The notes below the pieces were generated by a model, which ran no database searches, was not told the DNA's origin, and worked only from the letters and a program-made list of their open reading frames with translations. From Natronorubrum sediminis (GTDB taxonomy: Archaea > Halobacteriota > Halobacteria > Halobacteriales > Natrialbaceae): a stretch of 64,000 nt of DNA. This document shows, one piece after another, positions 1 to 8,173 of this stretch. A program made the translations under genes and the position numbers. Numbering within the stretch: the stretch's first letter is position 1; each line of letters starts with the position of its first letter. The DNA lies in assembly GCF_900108095.1 (NCBI RefSeq), contig NZ_FNWL01000004.1, forward strand, positions 186,001 to 250,000, in the 5' to 3' direction.

Positions 1-20
1 GAAAAAGGTTCAAGTGACTC

Positions 21-431
21 TCAGCGTCGGATCGAGTTCACGAACTCGAGCCAGCGTTCGTGGCCGTCGAGCGAGGCCGTCCGTGTTTGCGCTGCGAACC
101 GATCCCGTCGAAGGCTCCGCAGTGCGTTACGCGCCCGGTCGATACCGACGATCATCTCGAGGAGTTCCTCGCCTTCCGCGCGATCGATCGGTGCCGACTC
201 GAGGCGTTCGACGAGTCGACTCCGCTCGTCGGTCAGTTCCAGTTCCGTCTCCCGGAGCACCGGCTTCACGTCGTCCGGAATGCCGTCGATCTTGCGCGTC
301 TCGATGAGGAACTCCTCGAGTGGCAGTTGTGCCTCACCGACGGTGATGGTGTCTGGCAGTTCTTGTCCGATGGTCGCACTCTGGCTATTCGCACGCTCGA
401 GGAGCTTTCGTCGTTCGGTCGTATCCATCAT
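21..431 (-). CDS. DUF5788-like conserved haloarchaeal protein
   Basis: A 136-residue acidic, charged, probably all-helical soluble protein with no signal peptide, membrane segment or cysteines. It begins with a tandem Met-Met (starts at 431 or 428) followed by TTERRKLLERA, and has the basic/hydrophobic stretch RARNALRSLRRDR near the C-terminus. From memory it resembles the haloarchaeal DUF5788 family, which has no known function. It is transcribed away from the ABC transporter that follows, and the roughly 160 bases between them must hold both promoters. The gene call is firm because the acidic haloarchaeal composition is clear in this frame. The family assignment is moderate. Confidence 0.75.
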   Translation of the reverse strand: MMDTTERRKLLERANSQSATIGQELPDTITVGEAQLPLEEFLIETRKIDGIPDDVKPVLRETELELTDERSRLVERLESAPIDRAEGEELLEMIVGIDRARNALRSLRRDRFAAQTRTASLDGHERWLEFVNSIRR

Positions 432-590
432 CGTGATCGTATCGACTGGCTGAGTGGCTCAGTCCACTGCTGGCCGAATGGTTCGGTCCATTGCCGGCTG
501 GGTAACTCGATCCAGCGACCTTCTCGATAGTGAGTCATCCAGTGCAATAAGTTATGTCTTTTGAGAAACAACTACTAACTAATACAAACT

Positions 591-1523
591 ATGGCGACGA
601 TCGATATTTCCAACGTGACGAAACGATACGGGTCGGAAACCGCGCTCGAGGATTTGTCTCTCACCGTCCGACGCGGCGACATATACGGCTTCCTCGGTCC
701 GAACGGGGCTGGCAAGTCGACGACGATCAACTTGCTCCTCGACTTTATTCGACCGACGACGGGCGACGTCCGCGTCTTCGGTCTCGACGCTGCCGACGAC
801 ACGCTCGAGATTCGGTCCCGGACCGGAATCTTACCGGAGGGCGTCGCGTGTTACGACCGACTGACCGGTCGCCAGCACGTCGCGTTCGCTATCGAATCGA
901 ACGAGGCGGCCGACGATCCGGACGACCTCCTCGAGCGAGTTGGGATCGCCGACGCGGCCGACCAGAAGGCCGGGGGCTACTCGAAGGGAATGGCCCAGCG
1001 ACTCATGCTCGCGACGGCGCTCGTGGGCGAGCCGGATCTCCTCATCTTGGACGAGCCGTCGACGGGACTCGATCCCAACGGGGCCCGCGAGATGCGCGAG
1101 ATCATCCGCGAGGAGAACGCTCGCGGCGCGACGGTCTTTTTCTCCTCGCACGTCCTCGGCCAGGTGGAAGCCATCTGCGACCGGGTGGGAATCCTCCGGG
1201 ACGGCCAGTTGATCGCCGAAGATACCGTCGACGGCCTTCGGGACTCGATGCCGAATCAGACTCAGCTTCGTCTCCACCTCGATGAGATTCCCGAGGACGC
1301 CTCGGCCGCACGGGCGGCCCTCGAGTCGATTGAAGGGGTCTCGCGGGTGACGACGGACGGATCGACGGTCGTCGTCACCTGTGGGGATGGCACGAAGACG
1401 ACCGTCATGCGGACCATCGAGGAGTACGGCGTCACCGTCGAGGACTTCGCAACCGACGAATCATCGCTCGAGGACCTGTTCGTCGCGTACACCGAGGGCG
1501 ATGCTCGAGAGGTGACTCAATGA
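591..1523 (+). CDS. ABC transporter ATP-binding protein (ABC-2 exporter type)
   Basis: 310-residue ATPase subunit that would power a cytoplasmic-membrane exporter together with the next gene. Visible motifs: Walker A GPNGAGKST (residues 36-44), ABC signature YSKGMAQR (about 131), Walker B LLILDEPSTGLDP, and H-loop FFSSHV. A C-terminal extension of about 90 residues (from about 220) is typical of the CcmA/NosF/DrrA-like subfamily. The start is the ATG before ATIDISNVTKRYG, preceded by an AT-rich stretch (about 548-590). Its stop overlaps the start of the permease by four bases (ATGA), so the two are translationally coupled. The substrate cannot be told from sequence. Confidence 0.95.
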   Translation: MATIDISNVTKRYGSETALEDLSLTVRRGDIYGFLGPNGAGKSTTINLLLDFIRPTTGDVRVFGLDAADDTLEIRSRTGILPEGVACYDRLTGRQHVAFAIESNEAADDPDDLLERVGIADAADQKAGGYSKGMAQRLMLATALVGEPDLLILDEPSTGLDPNGAREMREIIREENARGATVFFSSHVLGQVEAICDRVGILRDGQLIAEDTVDGLRDSMPNQTQLRLHLDEIPEDASAARAALESIEGVSRVTTDGSTVVVTCGDGTKTTVMRTIEEYGVTVEDFATDESSLEDLFVAYTEGDAREVTQ

Positions 1524-2374
1524 GTGCGATCACCGTCGGGAAGAAGGAGTTTCGAGACGCCGTTCGCTCGCGAAAGCTGGCGCTTTTGACGGCCGTCTTC
1601 GCCCTGTTCACGCTCGGCGGCGCGTATCTAGCGTCGTGGGCGGGCGACCTCTTCGCGGAGGTCGACGGCGAGGGTGCCCAGTCGACGACGGAACTCGTCC
1701 TCGCACTGCAGAGTCCCGCGGGGTTTCTCGTGCCGATCATCGCGCTGGTAATTAGCTACGCGGCGATCGCTCGCGAACGCGAGCGAGGGAGCCTGAAGTT
1801 CTTGCTGGGGCAGCCACACAGTCGCCGCGAGGTCGTCGCGGGAAAAATCCTCGGCCGATCTGCCGTCGTCGCCGTCTCGATTCTCGTCGGCTTCGGCGTG
1901 GGCTTCGTCGGACTCATCGTCTTCGTTGGGTCGGTATCGATCGTCGACTATCTGCTGTTTACGCTCGTGACGATGCTGTTCGGGGCCGTCTACGTCTGTA
2001 TCGGCGTGGGGATCTCCGCGATGACGCGGTCGACGACGACGGCAGCCGTCGGAGTCGTCGGGCTGATCGTCGTATTTTGGATCGTCTGGGGCTCCCTCGC
2101 GCAGGGGCTCCTGTTCTGGCGAGAGGGGAGCATGATGGTCGATCCACTGCCCGAGTGGTTCGTGAGCTTTGTCTCTATCCCACCGGATTCGGCCTACAGC
2201 AGTGCACTCAGTGTCGTCCTCGGTGAAGGCGGGTTTGCGATGGCAGACGTCTATCAAACGGAGAGCGTTCCGTTGCTCGCCGAGCCTTGGTTCGGCTTCG
2301 TCCTGCTCGCACTCTGGGCGCTCGTCCCGGTGGCGATCGGTCTGTGGCGGTTCGATCGAGCGGACCTCTCGTAG
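1520..2374 (+). CDS. ABC-2 type transporter permease
   Basis: 284-residue membrane subunit partnering the upstream ATPase. The N-terminus has a cytoplasmic amphipathic start (ITVGKKEFRDAVRSRKLALL) leading into the first membrane helix. Further hydrophobic segments lie at about 70-85, 115-145, 150-180, 185-205 and at the C-terminus (FGFVLLALWALVPVAIGLW), giving about six helices. The cytoplasmic loop ARERERGSLKFLLGQPHSRREVVAGK is the usual ATPase-contact region of NosY-like ABC-2 permeases. It overlaps the ATPase gene by four bases. The likely role is export or membrane remodelling; the cargo is unknown. Confidence 0.92.
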   Translation: MSAITVGKKEFRDAVRSRKLALLTAVFALFTLGGAYLASWAGDLFAEVDGEGAQSTTELVLALQSPAGFLVPIIALVISYAAIARERERGSLKFLLGQPHSRREVVAGKILGRSAVVAVSILVGFGVGFVGLIVFVGSVSIVDYLLFTLVTMLFGAVYVCIGVGISAMTRSTTTAAVGVVGLIVVFWIVWGSLAQGLLFWREGSMMVDPLPEWFVSFVSIPPDSAYSSALSVVLGEGGFAMADVYQTESVPLLAEPWFGFVLLALWALVPVAIGLWRFDRADLS

Positions 2375-2471
2375 CCCGACGTCTCGCTCGACGAACGGGG
2401 CCCGTCGTCGGACTCGATAGTACTCACGAGAGTGTGCAACGTTTTTCTCGGTGCCTACCCACCATAGGCGC

Positions 2472-3179
2472 ATGAAAACGACGGGCGGTTCGGACGCAGC
2501 GAAGCGCCGAGCGGGTGAACGCGCCGCCGAACGGGCCGAAGACGGATTCGTCGTCGGATTGGGAACCGGATCGACGACCGCCTACGCGATCGACGCGCTC
2601 GGTCGGGCCATCGACGACGGACTCGAGATCCGCGGCATTCCGACCTCGTTCCAATCCCGGCAGGCTGCACTCGAGGCGGGCATTCCGCTCACGACGCTCG
2701 AGGAAGTCGACGACGTCGACCTCGCGATTGACGGGGCGGATCAGGTTGCAGACGACCCGACAGCCGACGCCTACGGTGCCCTGATCAAGGGCGGAGGCGG
2801 TGCGCACACTCGCGAGAAACTCGTCGACTCGGCGGCCGACGAGTTCGTCGTCGTCGCCGATCCCTCGAAACTCGCGTCGACGCTCGAGCGATCCGTGCCG
2901 GTTGAAGTGATCCCCGACGCCTACAGTGTCGTCTCCGAGCGCGTGCGGGAGCTGGGCGGCGACCCGACGCTTCGAACGGCGGAGTGCAAGGACGGTCCGG
3001 TCGTCACCGACAACGGAAATCTCCTGTTGGACTGTGCCTTCGGATCGATCGACGACCCCGAACGGCTGTCGTCTGCGCTCGCTCGAGTTCCGGGCGTTCT
3101 CGATCACGGCTTGTTCGTCGACCTGGCCGATCTCACGTATGTCGGGACCGACGACGGCGTCGAAACGCGCGAGTACTGA
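2472..3179 (+). CDS. rpiA: Ribose-5-phosphate isomerase A
   Basis: Interconverts ribose 5-phosphate and ribulose 5-phosphate, supplying PRPP and nucleotide synthesis; cytosolic. The 235-residue product has the RpiA hallmarks in order: GLGTGSTT near residue 30 (phosphate binding), DGADQ (catalytic Asp region), KGGGGAHTREK (catalytic Lys and Glu region), and a C-terminal DHGLFVDLADLTYVG. I chose ATG 2472 because the product starts MKTTGGSDAAKRRAGERAA, as expected for the family; an in-frame GTG at 2451 would add only seven unlikely residues. It is convergent with the small membrane protein that follows. Confidence 0.96.
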   Translation: MKTTGGSDAAKRRAGERAAERAEDGFVVGLGTGSTTAYAIDALGRAIDDGLEIRGIPTSFQSRQAALEAGIPLTTLEEVDDVDLAIDGADQVADDPTADAYGALIKGGGGAHTREKLVDSAADEFVVVADPSKLASTLERSVPVEVIPDAYSVVSERVRELGGDPTLRTAECKDGPVVTDNGNLLLDCAFGSIDDPERLSSALARVPGVLDHGLFVDLADLTYVGTDDGVETREY

Positions 3180-3190
3180 GCCTCGGACGT

Positions 3191-3610
3191 TCACTCGCCC
3201 GTCGAATCGACAGATTCGTTCTCACTGGTTCCCGCCCGTCTCGAGAACGCTGCGACGGCCACGTAGCTCGCTCCGAGAACGCGCGCGATGGGAAGCACCC
3301 ACGGTTTCACCTCGAGGTCGTCCGGATTCTCGTAGGCGACGCGGAGTCCGACCTCGAGCGCCCGGCGTGGAAGCACTGCGAGGACGAATCCGAGCGCAGC
3401 GAGCGCGCCGGAGAGCGCACGAATGTTGGTGGGACTGCGGACGAGGAGCAAACAGAAAACCAGTCCTTTGAGTCGAGCCATCGGCACCGTCCACGGCCGC
3501 CGGTGTCCGACGTCGGCGTTTTCGAACGCGAGTCGCTCCACGGTTTCGACGAACGGCTTCGGAGCGACCGCGACGAACAGTCCCGCTGCGAGCACGAGTA
3601 ATCGTCGCAT
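3191..3610 (-). CDS. Small membrane protein with an internal duplication
   Basis: 139 residues with hydrophobic segments at about 3-17, 45-58, 66-80 and 106-120. The chain contains two related halves: LAFENADVGHRRPWTVPMAR and VAYENPDDLEVKPWVLPIAR both follow a hydrophobic helix and precede a second one, with the pattern (A-[FY]-E-N-x(5-6)-[RK]-P-W-x-[VL]-P-[MI]-A-R). This suggests a two-fold arrangement made by gene duplication. There are no catalytic residues to suggest an enzyme. I do not recognise a named family; homologues are likely restricted to haloarchaea. It sits tail-to-tail with rpiA. Confidence 0.8.
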   Translation of the reverse strand: MRRLLVLAAGLFVAVAPKPFVETVERLAFENADVGHRRPWTVPMARLKGLVFCLLLVRSPTNIRALSGALAALGFVLAVLPRRALEVGLRVAYENPDDLEVKPWVLPIARVLGASYVAVAAFSRRAGTSENESVDSTGE

Positions 3611-3821
3611 ACGAACTCTACGCGTTCCACCCGCATTAACTGATTCCGCGCGTCTCGCTCGCTCGAGGCTCGGTCATCGACCGGGATTTTGTCTACCCCA
3701 CACATCTTCGAAGTAGCGGGTAGCGACCGCTCTCTGTCCCCCGCGTGTCCCGTCGTGCGAGGGTCGGGCAGATGGACACCTTTTCAACACCGTCACACCT
3801 TCGTTCGAGTGAGACGATTCG

Positions 3822-4883
3822 ATGCCCGAAACATCCGACCGGAAAGACGACCACATCCGAATCATCGAGGAAGAAGACGTAGAGACGACTGGTGCCGGGT
3901 TCGCCGATATCGACCTCGTCCACGAGGCGTTACCGGAGATCCACCGCGACGAGATCGACACCGCCACGACGCTGTTCGGTCACGAGTTGTCGGCACCGAT
4001 CGTCATCGAGAGTATGACCGGCGGCCACCCGAACACGACGAAACTCAACCGGGCGCTGGCCGAGGCGGCCCAGGAAATGAACGTCGCCATGGGCGTCGGC
4101 AGCCAGCGCGCCGGTCTCGAACTCGAGGACGAAGCGTTACTCGAGTCCTACACCGTCGTTCGGGACGTCGCCCCCGACGCCTTCCTCTATGGCAACGTCG
4201 GCGCGGCACAGTTACTCGAGTACGACGTCGACGACGTCGAACAGGCCGTCGAGATGATCGACGCCGACGCGATGGCGATCCACCTCAACTTCCTGCAGGA
4301 GGCCGTCCAACCTGAGGGTGACGTCGACGCACGCGGCTGTCTCGAAGCGATCGAACGCGTCACCGAGTCGCTCTCGGTCCCAGTCGTCGTCAAGGAGACT
4401 GGCAACGGAATCTCCCGTGAGACGGCACGGCGATTGGCTGACGCCGGCGTCGACGCGATCGACGTCGCCGGACAGGGCGGAACGACCTGGTCGGGAATCG
4501 AATCCTACCGGGCAGCGGCCGTCGGCGCGTCGCGACAGGAACACGTCGGCCAGTTGTTCCGCGCCTGGGGCGTCCCGACCGCGGTCAGCACGCAGGAAGC
4601 AGCGTCGGTCCACGACTGCGTCATCGCCAGCGGCGGTGTCCGCTCGGGACTCGACATCGCGAAAGCGATCGCCCTCGGCGCTCGCGCTGGCGGTCTCGCG
4701 AAGCCGTTTCTCGCGCCGGCCGCACAGGGAACCGACGCCGTCGTCGACCTGATCGAAACGCTCTCCCTCGAGTTACGAACGGCGATGTTCGTCACCGGTT
4801 CTGCGTCCGTTTCCGACCTCCAATCCGCCGAGTACGTGGTCACCGGTCGAACGAACGAGTATCTCGAGCAGCGACGATCGTAG
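3822..4883 (+). CDS. fni: Type 2 isopentenyl-diphosphate delta-isomerase
   Basis: FMN- and NADPH-dependent isomerase converting IPP to DMAPP, the branch point to archaeal isoprenoid lipids and carotenoids. The 353 residues match the family length. Visible motifs: [20 protein letters not shown], the FMN/substrate stretch [32 protein letters not shown], and the C-terminal phosphate-binding [19 protein letters not shown]. The start ATG begins [10 protein letters not shown]. The neighbours are not isoprenoid genes, so no operon with prenyl synthases is visible here. A sequence of about 220 bases without a gene follows. Confidence 0.96.
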   Translation: MPETSDRKDDHIRIIEEEDVETTGAGFADIDLVHEALPEIHRDEIDTATTLFGHELSAPIVIESMTGGHPNTTKLNRALAEAAQEMNVAMGVGSQRAGLELEDEALLESYTVVRDVAPDAFLYGNVGAAQLLEYDVDDVEQAVEMIDADAMAIHLNFLQEAVQPEGDVDARGCLEAIERVTESLSVPVVVKETGNGISRETARRLADAGVDAIDVAGQGGTTWSGIESYRAAAVGASRQEHVGQLFRAWGVPTAVSTQEAASVHDCVIASGGVRSGLDIAKAIALGARAGGLAKPFLAPAAQGTDAVVDLIETLSLELRTAMFVTGSASVSDLQSAEYVVTGRTNEYLEQRRS

Positions 4884-5104
4884 CTCGAGAATTCACGCTC
4901 CGCGTCGTATCCGGTTAGGGTGTCTGTTCCTCCGAGTCCACCACGCTCACACTCCTTCGAGTGAGCCAGATCTGTCGAGTTGGAGCCCCCGAGGAACTCG
5001 GTGGTACGCACGGAGCGACCGGTTTCGTCGATCTGGTCGGTGCCCAGTCGATAGCAGTCGCTTACGGGGTGTAGCGTCGATAAAAGAATTCTTACTGGCG
5101 TCCC

Positions 5105-5272
5105 TTACAGGTCGCGTGGCTGGACCGTCTTCCGGTCGTTTGCTTCGGCACGTCGGGCTGCGTCTTCGAGAAGCTCGTCGACTTCCTCGTCGAGTGCTTC
5201 GTAGAAGTCCGAGGCGACGTTCTTGTCATCGAGCGCTTCCTTTACGGCGGCTTTGACGATAAGGTCTGCCAT
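5105..5272 (-). CDS. DUF1931-type single-chain histone-fold protein
   Basis: 55-residue protein starting MADLIVKAAVKEAL and ending RKTVQPRDL. The pattern of a short N-terminal helix, a long acidic central helix (YEALDEEVDELLEDAARRAEAN) and a terminal basic RKTVQPRDL matches DUF1931 proteins, which adopt a histone-like fold. Whether it binds DNA is not known from the sequence. I use ATG 5272, because upstream in-frame extension would run through the TATA box at 5299-5307 and give a non-haloarchaeal composition. It is a single gene with its own promoter. Confidence 0.85.
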   Translation of the reverse strand: MADLIVKAAVKEALDDKNVASDFYEALDEEVDELLEDAARRAEANDRKTVQPRDL

Positions 5273-5298
5273 ACGATGTACGGATTTCGTGTTACCCA

Positions 5299-5307
5299 AT
5301 ATAAAGA
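5299..5307 (-). promoter_or_regulatory. TATA box of the DUF1931 gene
   Basis: On the minus strand this reads CTTTATATT, preceded by an A-rich BRE-like CCAAAAT, and it lies 27-35 bases before the ATG at 5272. That spacing fits an essentially leaderless archaeal transcript. Confidence 0.6.
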
Positions 5308-5660
5308 TTTTGGTTGTGGGCCGGAATACGGGGGTTGCAGCGGTTGCGCTGCCCGTTTCGATGACCGATATCACCGGAAAGTATATGACTGATGAGTCGG
5401 GTGCAGTGACCGATTCCCCGTGAGACGGCTCTCGGTGGCTCGCGCGCGCTCAGTGGTGGCTGCAGCGCCCCTACCGGCGGTTGCATGTGTTTACCTCTCT
5501 CGGTTGGGCGTGTAGTTGCACTTCTCGTCTCACTACCGATCCCAGTAATATCCTCACGAGATGCGCCCTCTCAGGCTGGTTCTCGCCTTGAGCGACGGTG
5601 GCGTGTCGATCCGTCGTGCAACCCGACGGATTCGAGTATATCCGCTCCCTCACCCCCAAT
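5308..5660. other. Divergent intergenic region, no gene seen
   Basis: About 350 bases between the divergently transcribed DUF1931 gene and larB. Short open frames on both strands have no protein-like composition. The larB side has a GTATAT stretch at about 5636-5641, roughly 20 bases before its ATG, as a possible promoter element. I see no RNA gene here. Confidence 0.5.
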
Positions 5661-6434
5661 ATGCGCGAACTCCTCGAGTCGGTCGCCGACGGCTCGCTCT
5701 CTCCGACGGAAGCGGAAGCAAAACTCAACGGCTACGTGACCGGTGACGCCGGCCGATTCGACGCGGCCCGGCGACAGCGACGTGGTATTCCGGAAGCGAT
5801 CTACGCCGAAGGCAAGTCGGCCCCACAGGTGGTTGCACTCGCCGAAACGGCACTCGAGACCACCGATCGGGCACTGATCACACGAATCAGCGACGAACAA
5901 TTTGAGGCCCTCGAATCGACGCTCGCTGACTCTGCACCCGACGCGACGCTCGAGCGGTCCGGGTCGACGGTTCGCGTCCTCGGAGCCGAGTTCGAACAGC
6001 CCTCGCTCGAGGCGACGGTCGGAATCGTCACGGCAGGAACTGTCGACGGACCGGTCGCCGACGAAGCACAGGTCGTCTGTACCGATGCCGGCGCGACGGT
6101 CGACCGCGTCGACGACATCGGCGTCGCCGCCCTCGACCGCACGCTCGACCAGGTCGACAGGCTCCGTGATGCCGACACGCTCATCGTCGCCGCTGGCCGC
6201 GAGGGGGCACTCCCAACCGTCATTGCCGGACTCGTCGATACGCCCGTAATCGCGGTTCCCGTCTCGAGTGGCTACGGTCACGGCGGCGCCGGCGAGGCCG
6301 CGCTGGCGGGACTGTTGCAGTCGTGTACGGTGCTCTCGGTCGTCAACATCGACGCCGGATTCGTCGCTGGGGCGCAGGCAACGCTCATCGCTCGCGCGAT
6401 CGACGCTGCTCGAACCACCGACGTCCCTCGATGA
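5661..6434 (+). CDS. larB: LarB-like nickel-pincer cofactor biosynthesis protein (AIR carboxylase fold)
   Basis: 257 residues. In lactate racemase maturation LarB carboxylates and hydrolyses nicotinic acid adenine dinucleotide to make pyridinium dicarboxylate mononucleotide. The chain has a helical N-terminal third (MRELLESVADGSLSPTEAEAKL) and a C-terminal PurE-like domain with TVGIVTAGTVDG, VAAGREGALPTVIAGL, VSSGYGHGGAGEAALAGLLQSC and VVNIDAGFVAG, the signature of the LarB/PurE-like family. The start ATG 5661 is preferred over upstream options because it gives the family N-terminus. No larC or larE lies nearby, so the pathway must be completed elsewhere or the protein has another role. Confidence 0.88.
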   Translation: MRELLESVADGSLSPTEAEAKLNGYVTGDAGRFDAARRQRRGIPEAIYAEGKSAPQVVALAETALETTDRALITRISDEQFEALESTLADSAPDATLERSGSTVRVLGAEFEQPSLEATVGIVTAGTVDGPVADEAQVVCTDAGATVDRVDDIGVAALDRTLDQVDRLRDADTLIVAAGREGALPTVIAGLVDTPVIAVPVSSGYGHGGAGEAALAGLLQSCTVLSVVNIDAGFVAGAQATLIARAIDAARTTDVPR

Positions 6435-6546
6435 GAATCAAAAATATTCTTCGGAAAACAAAACTCAACTCTGGGAACGGAGAAGCACTTTTGTCCGTTC
6501 GGCGAGTAATTGTTCGTACCGGCCCCGCCGGTGTGACCACCACCCA

Positions 6547-6696
6547 ATGCCTACCTGTGATCACTGCGATGCGCACGTCTCCGAGCGCTTCGCACGCGTC
6601 TTCGCTGATGAGAACGGCGAAATTCACGCCTGTATCAGCTGTTCGGCCAATGCAGGGATCGCCGAAGCGTCACGAAACCGCGAACGAGGTGCGTAG
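6547..6696 (+). CDS. Small CxxC zinc-finger protein
   Basis: 49-residue protein beginning MPTCDHCDAHVSERFARVF and containing HACISCSANAG: two CxxC pairs about 27 residues apart that should bind one zinc ion. Such micro zinc-finger proteins are abundant in haloarchaea (this one resembles the DUF7563 group from memory) and a few are reported to affect growth or biofilm. The function here is unknown. Composition and the paired cysteines make this frame coding despite its size. It lies between larB and the GIY-YIG gene with no obvious operon link. Confidence 0.75.
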   Translation: MPTCDHCDAHVSERFARVFADENGEIHACISCSANAGIAEASRNRERGA

Positions 6697-6787
6697 GCTC
6701 GCACCCCTTGCCCGAGTCATCGTCATCGTCATCGTCGGTTCCCTCGGTACGAGCACTTTTTAGACTACTAGCACGAGCGAACGCACG

Positions 6788-7072
6788 ATGAGTGAGCGTG
6801 AGCACGAGCACGAGCACGAAGCCGAACACGAACACGTCGTTTACGTCCTCGAATGCGCCGATGGGTCGCTGTACACCGGCTACACGACCGACCTCGAGCG
6901 GCGAGTCGCCGAACACGACAACGGTGAGGGCGCGAAGTACACGCGCGGCCGGACGCCAGTCGAACTGCGGTATCACGAACGCTACGCCTCTCGGTCGGCC
7001 GCGATGTCTCGTGAGTACGAGATCAAGCAACTCTCCCGAAGCCGAAAGGAACGACTCGTTGCCCTCGAGTGA
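6788..7072 (+). CDS. GIY-YIG domain protein (UPF0213/YhbQ-like)
   Basis: 94 residues. After an unusual N-terminal run of alternating His and Glu ([14 protein letters not shown]), the GIY-YIG nuclease-like fold follows: [39 protein letters not shown] with the paired Tyr motif, the catalytic-type Arg, then [22 protein letters not shown] carrying the Glu. This is the size and pattern of the YhbQ/UPF0213 group, small putative structure-specific nucleases of unclear role. The His-rich leader could bind metal or be a recent expansion of a GAGCAC repeat in the DNA. Confidence 0.9.
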   Translation: MSEREHEHEHEAEHEHVVYVLECADGSLYTGYTTDLERRVAEHDNGEGAKYTRGRTPVELRYHERYASRSAAMSREYEIKQLSRSRKERLVALE

Positions 7073-7160
7073 ATGGGCTTTGCTTCGACCCGATTGGAGT
7101 AGTATTCTCCCATCAAGTACCAAAAAATAGATATCATCTCCCTTCCTGTCTCGTAACACC

Positions 7161-8093
7161 ATGGAGATCGATATCGCCGAGGAGCTCAAACAACCGGAGT
7201 ACACCGGCGAAAACCGGTGTGAGCCGTGTACCATACTAAATCTCGCGATTGCGGTCGTCGTCAGCTCGCTCGTCGCCCGGAAGACGAAACTCGGCGGCGT
7301 TCTGGCAATCGGTCTCTCGATCACGCTCATTTACCTCCGGGGATACCTCGTCCCGGGGACGCCGACCCTGACGAAACGGTATCTGCCGCCGGAAGTCCTG
7401 CGCTGGTTCGGCAAGGAACCGGAACTCGAACTCGCGAGCGGCGTCGGTGGCGTCGATAGCGGTGACTCCCCATCCAACGACTCTACCGACACGCCTGCAG
7501 CGGCCGCTGGCTCACCGTCCGAATCCCACGGCGAGTCTAGCGAGGACGACGCACCCGAGGAACCGGTCGAACTCGACCTCGAGACGTTCTTTCTCTCACA
7601 CGACGTCCTCGAGCCGTGTGCCGACCGGGACGATCTCTGTCTCACCGACGCGTTCGAGACTGACTGGCTCGACGCGATCGACGAACTCGACGACGACGGC
7701 GTCGAACCCGCCGACGCCGTCGCCGCGTTCTCCTTCGAGGAAGACCCCGACGACTTCGATATCGAGTCTCGCGACAAGGCACAGTTGCTCGTCGCCTCGC
7801 ACGGTATCGCCGGTCGCTGGCCGTCTCGGCCCGCGCTGATCGCGGATATCGCTGCCAGTGGCGTTCTCGAGGAGTGGACACCCGAGTGGGACGATCAGGG
7901 ACCAGAAACGAAAGGGCAAGTGCTCAACGGGCTTCGGATGTTCCTCGAAACCTGCCCGACGAGCGGCGGCGAGATCAGTATGGACGAGGAGGTCGTCGAA
8001 TCTTGCTGTAGCTCACACGACGTGATCGCCGTCACCTGTGACGAAACCGGCGAACGACTGTTCGAACAGCGCCTCGATACCGTCGACGCCTGA
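7161..8093 (+). CDS. Membrane-anchored haloarchaeal protein with C-terminal Cys cluster
   Basis: 310 residues, family not recognised. The N-terminus has an NRCEPC motif (about 18-24) just before two hydrophobic segments (about 26-39 and 46-60). A Ser/Asp/Glu-rich linker (about 95-135) follows, then a soluble domain with LEPCADRDDLC (about 150) and, near the C-terminus, CPTSGG and ESCCSSHDV. The paired cysteines suggest metal binding or disulfides. Similar membrane-plus-linker proteins are common in haloarchaea. A run of six T at about 8143-8148, after the stop, may terminate transcription. Confidence 0.8.
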   Translation: MEIDIAEELKQPEYTGENRCEPCTILNLAIAVVVSSLVARKTKLGGVLAIGLSITLIYLRGYLVPGTPTLTKRYLPPEVLRWFGKEPELELASGVGGVDSGDSPSNDSTDTPAAAAGSPSESHGESSEDDAPEEPVELDLETFFLSHDVLEPCADRDDLCLTDAFETDWLDAIDELDDDGVEPADAVAAFSFEEDPDDFDIESRDKAQLLVASHGIAGRWPSRPALIADIAASGVLEEWTPEWDDQGPETKGQVLNGLRMFLETCPTSGGEISMDEEVVESCCSSHDVIAVTCDETGERLFEQRLDTVDA

Positions 8094-8173
8094 TTCGTTC
8101 GCGAACGGTACTCGCCGAATCGAGGGCTGGAACAGGGCGTCGCTTTTTTCGCACCCCACAATGAGACACGCGT

